A stretch of DNA of 64,000 nt from Rhodococcus sp. W8901 (lineage in GTDB: Bacteria > Actinomycetota > Actinomycetes > Mycobacteriales > Mycobacteriaceae): positions 62,001 through 126,000 of the forward strand of contig NZ_CP054690.1 in assembly GCF_013348805.1 (NCBI RefSeq), written 5' to 3'. The notes beneath the pieces are model-generated. The model made no database searches and had not been told where the DNA came from. It saw only the letters and a list, made by a program, of their open reading frames with translations. The position numbers and the translations under genes are program-made. Numbering within the stretch: position 1 is the stretch's first letter; each line of letters begins with the position of its first letter. Shown piece after piece: positions 62,332 to 64,000 of the stretch.

Positions 62332-63269
62332 CGCGCCATGCTCGCCTGGTTGTTCAGCGCCAGTCCCGGACGGGGCCAGTCGAACCTGAGTAGCTTGCCG
62401 GTGCTGGATGCGGTGACGTACGCGGTGCGCATGTCCTCTCCGCCCCAGCAGATGTTGGTGATTCCAGGGTCGCCGTCGGTGTCGATCGCCACGAACTCGA
62501 CGAGTTTGCCCTCCGGGCTGATCACACAGATGCCGGGTGTGGACAGGGATGCGACACAGATGTTGCCGTTGGCCTCGACTCCGAGGGAATCGAAGTAGCG
62601 GAAGTCCGGGGATCCGTAGAGGAAGTTCCCGTTGCCGGAGCCGCCGACGATCTCGCCGCCGGCGATCTCGCCCGGACCGCTGACGTTCCACCACCACACA
62701 CGCGCGGTGAATGTTTCGCTGACGTAGAGCCGGGAACCATCGGGGGAGAGGCCGACCCCATTGGGGCCGTTCATGTCTGATGCCACTTCTCGGATCGACG
62801 ACCCGTCGGCGGTCGCGTAGTACAGCCGGCCGCGGTCGCTCGTCAGGTGGTTGGTCTTACCGTGATCGGTGAAGTAGAAGCCACCGTGCGCATCGAACAC
62901 GATGTCGTTGGGCCCTCGGATCTGTAGGCCGTCGCATTCGGTGTAGAGCAGTTCGATTTCGCCGGTCTCGAGATCGACGGCTTGGATGCTGCCCCCGGCG
63001 TAGTCCTCGGGTGTGCCGCCGGCGTAGATGTATCCGCCGACGTCGAACGCGTGCATCCCTCCACAGTTGGCGACGTAGGCTCGGCCGTCCGGACCGATCG
63101 CAGCACCGTTCGGGCCGCCGCCGAGGTTTGCGACCACGGTCTTCGTGCCGTCAGCGGCTACCCGGGTGAGCCGGCCGCCGTGCAGTTCCACCACCAGTAC
63201 GTCGCCGTCGGGCAACGCTACGGGGCCTTCCGGGAACTTCAGTCCGGTCGTAAGTGTGCTGAATTGCAT
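62328..63269 (-). CDS. SMP-30/gluconolactonase-family hydrolase
   Basis: 313-residue six-bladed beta-propeller of the SMP-30/gluconolactonase/regucalcin family, which hydrolyses lactones using one divalent metal. Metal-site blocks are visible: KFPEGPVALPDGDVLVVE (first Glu), GGGPNGAAIGPDG and LQIRGPNDIVFDAHG (Asn), MNGPNGVGLSPDGSRLYVSE (Asn/Asp). No signal peptide. It lies 37 bases after the AMP-ligase gene and is coupled to the SnoaL-like gene. A lactone could arise from a Baeyer-Villiger step in the pathway. Confidence 0.88.
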   Translation of the reverse strand: MQFSTLTTGLKFPEGPVALPDGDVLVVELHGGRLTRVAADGTKTVVANLGGGPNGAAIGPDGRAYVANCGGMHAFDVGGYIYAGGTPEDYAGGSIQAVDLETGEIELLYTECDGLQIRGPNDIVFDAHGGFYFTDHGKTNHLTSDRGRLYYATADGSSIREVASDMNGPNGVGLSPDGSRLYVSETFTARVWWWNVSGPGEIAGGEIVGGSGNGNFLYGSPDFRYFDSLGVEANGNICVASLSTPGICVISPEGKLVEFVAIDTDGDPGITNICWGGEDMRTAYVTASSTGKLLRFDWPRPGLALNNQASMAR

Positions 63270-63306
63270 GGGATCCTCCAGGATTCATGTGCCGTAGAAG
63301 TAGCGG

Positions 63307-64000
63307 TCAGCTGGTGGTGTACTGGTCGCGCAGGATGTTCTTGCGGATCTTGCCGCTGACGGTCTGTGGCATTGCGTCGGTGAAGATGACCTTGCGGGGC
63401 TGTTTGAACGAGGCGATCTGCGACTTGCAGGTACTGACGATGTCGTCGGCCGTCAACTCGACGCCCGGTTTGGGAACGACTACGGCCGTGACGATCTCGC
63501 CCCACTTGTCGTCAGGGGTCCCGATGACCGCTGCCGTGAGTACATCGGGGTGGCTGTAGATGGCGTTCTCGACCTCGCTCGAGTAGACGTTCTCCCCGCC
63601 GGTGATGATCATGTCCTTCGCACGGTCGACGATGTAGATGAACCCCTCGTCGTCGCGATGTGCGAGGTCGCCGGTGTGGAACCAGCCGTCTTCGAACGCC
63701 TGCGCCGTCGCCTCGGGGTTGCGGAAGTATCCCGTGGTCACCTGATCGCCGCGGACGACGATCTCGCCGATTTCTCCTGGAGCGCATTCGGTTCCGTCGT
63801 GAGCGACAACGCGGACATCGACCAGCGACATCGGCTTGCCGACCGCGTCGAGGAGGTGTTCTTCGCCGTTGGCCGCACGGATGTGGGCGGCCTTGTCGAG
63901 CACGAGCATGTTGCCGCCGAGTTCGGTCATGCCCATGCCCGCGTATACGACGGGACCGAATCGCTCGATGGTCCGCCGGAGAACGTCGGCAGGGATCTTC
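63307..64000 (-). CDS. Acyl-CoA synthetase, C-terminal part (5' end outside window)
   Basis: The frame is open to the window end, so the ATG at 63936 is internal. The visible 231 codons cover the A5 region (YAGMGMTELGGNML), the ADP-binding motif VTTGYFRNPEATAQAF, the hinge DGWFHTGDLAHRDDEGFIYI, VDRAKDMIITGGENVYSSEV and the catalytic Lys (TVSGKIRKNILRD). It is an AMP-forming acyl- or aryl-CoA ligase of the FadD group and leads the operon with the SMP-30 and SnoaL-like genes. Confidence 0.92.
   Translation of the reverse strand, partial: KIPADVLRRTIERFGPVVYAGMGMTELGGNMLVLDKAAHIRAANGEEHLLDAVGKPMSLVDVRVVAHDGTECAPGEIGEIVVRGDQVTTGYFRNPEATAQAFEDGWFHTGDLAHRDDEGFIYIVDRAKDMIITGGENVYSSEVENAIYSHPDVLTAAVIGTPDDKWGEIVTAVVVPKPGVELTADDIVSTCKSQIASFKQPRKVIFTDAMPQTVSGKIRKNILRDQYTTS

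Overview
The window reads as a chromosomal segment of a high-GC mycolic-acid actinomycete, most likely Rhodococcus or another Nocardiaceae. The basis is a LysX-type fused lysyl-phosphatidylglycerol synthetase/lysyl-tRNA synthetase, a cutinase-family exported hydrolase, a DUF732 lipoprotein, several FadD-type acyl-CoA ligases, a LipJ-like hydrolase/cyclase fusion and many TetR regulators. No rRNA, tRNA, CRISPR array or intact prophage was seen.

Layout. 1-3.8 kb: exported and cell-wall proteins. 3.8-7 kb: a TetR / FAD-dehydrogenase / SDR operon. 7-10.3 kb: small enzymes and an ECF41-type sigma factor translationally coupled to its oxidoreductase, with a copy of a 66-bp hairpin element at each end. 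10.3-17.8 kb: housekeeping and envelope genes (DUF998, lysX, S4 protein, molybdopterin oxidoreductase, LipJ-like protein). 17.85-18.77 kb: two divergent genes that have both lost their 5' ends. 18.8-22.6 kb: a malonate-type operon (MatB-like ligase plus a crotonase lacking both hydratase glutamates) with a divergent IclR regulator, then a MarR-like regulator. 22.86-31.9 kb: a catabolic operon combining a CarAa-like Rieske oxygenase, its reductase, an extradiol dioxygenase and a meta-cleavage hydrolase with an amidase, an M20-fold protein, an Asp/Glu/hydantoin-racemase-fold protein and a flavin monooxygenase. The M20 and racemase homologues have lost their canonical catalytic residues. 32-43.3 kb: hydrolase, RraA, acyl-CoA ligases, an ABC exporter, a TetR regulator and an MFS transporter.

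43.3-47.4 kb is a gene graveyard: the tail of an acyl-CoA ligase, a truncated flavin reductase, a collapsed luciferase-like monooxygenase and a broken IS701-family transposase, with one intact TetR gene among them. 47.4-57.6 kb carries an oligopeptide-type ABC importer with a permease-ATPase fusion, a large LuxR/LAL regulator and a cytoplasmic arylsulfatase, which together suggest import and desulfation of a sulfate ester. 57.6-64 kb holds beta-oxidation-type genes (acyl-CoA dehydrogenase, thiolase, enoyl-CoA hydratase, SMP-30 hydrolase, SnoaL-like protein, AMP ligase) and a long operator-like palindrome.

A recurring theme is decay by internal deletion: at least four remnants keep both ends of a protein but have lost the middle. 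The strongest candidates for new biology are the 23-32 kb ring-plus-amide pathway, the crotonase/MatB pair, and the sulfatase/ABC/LAL module.
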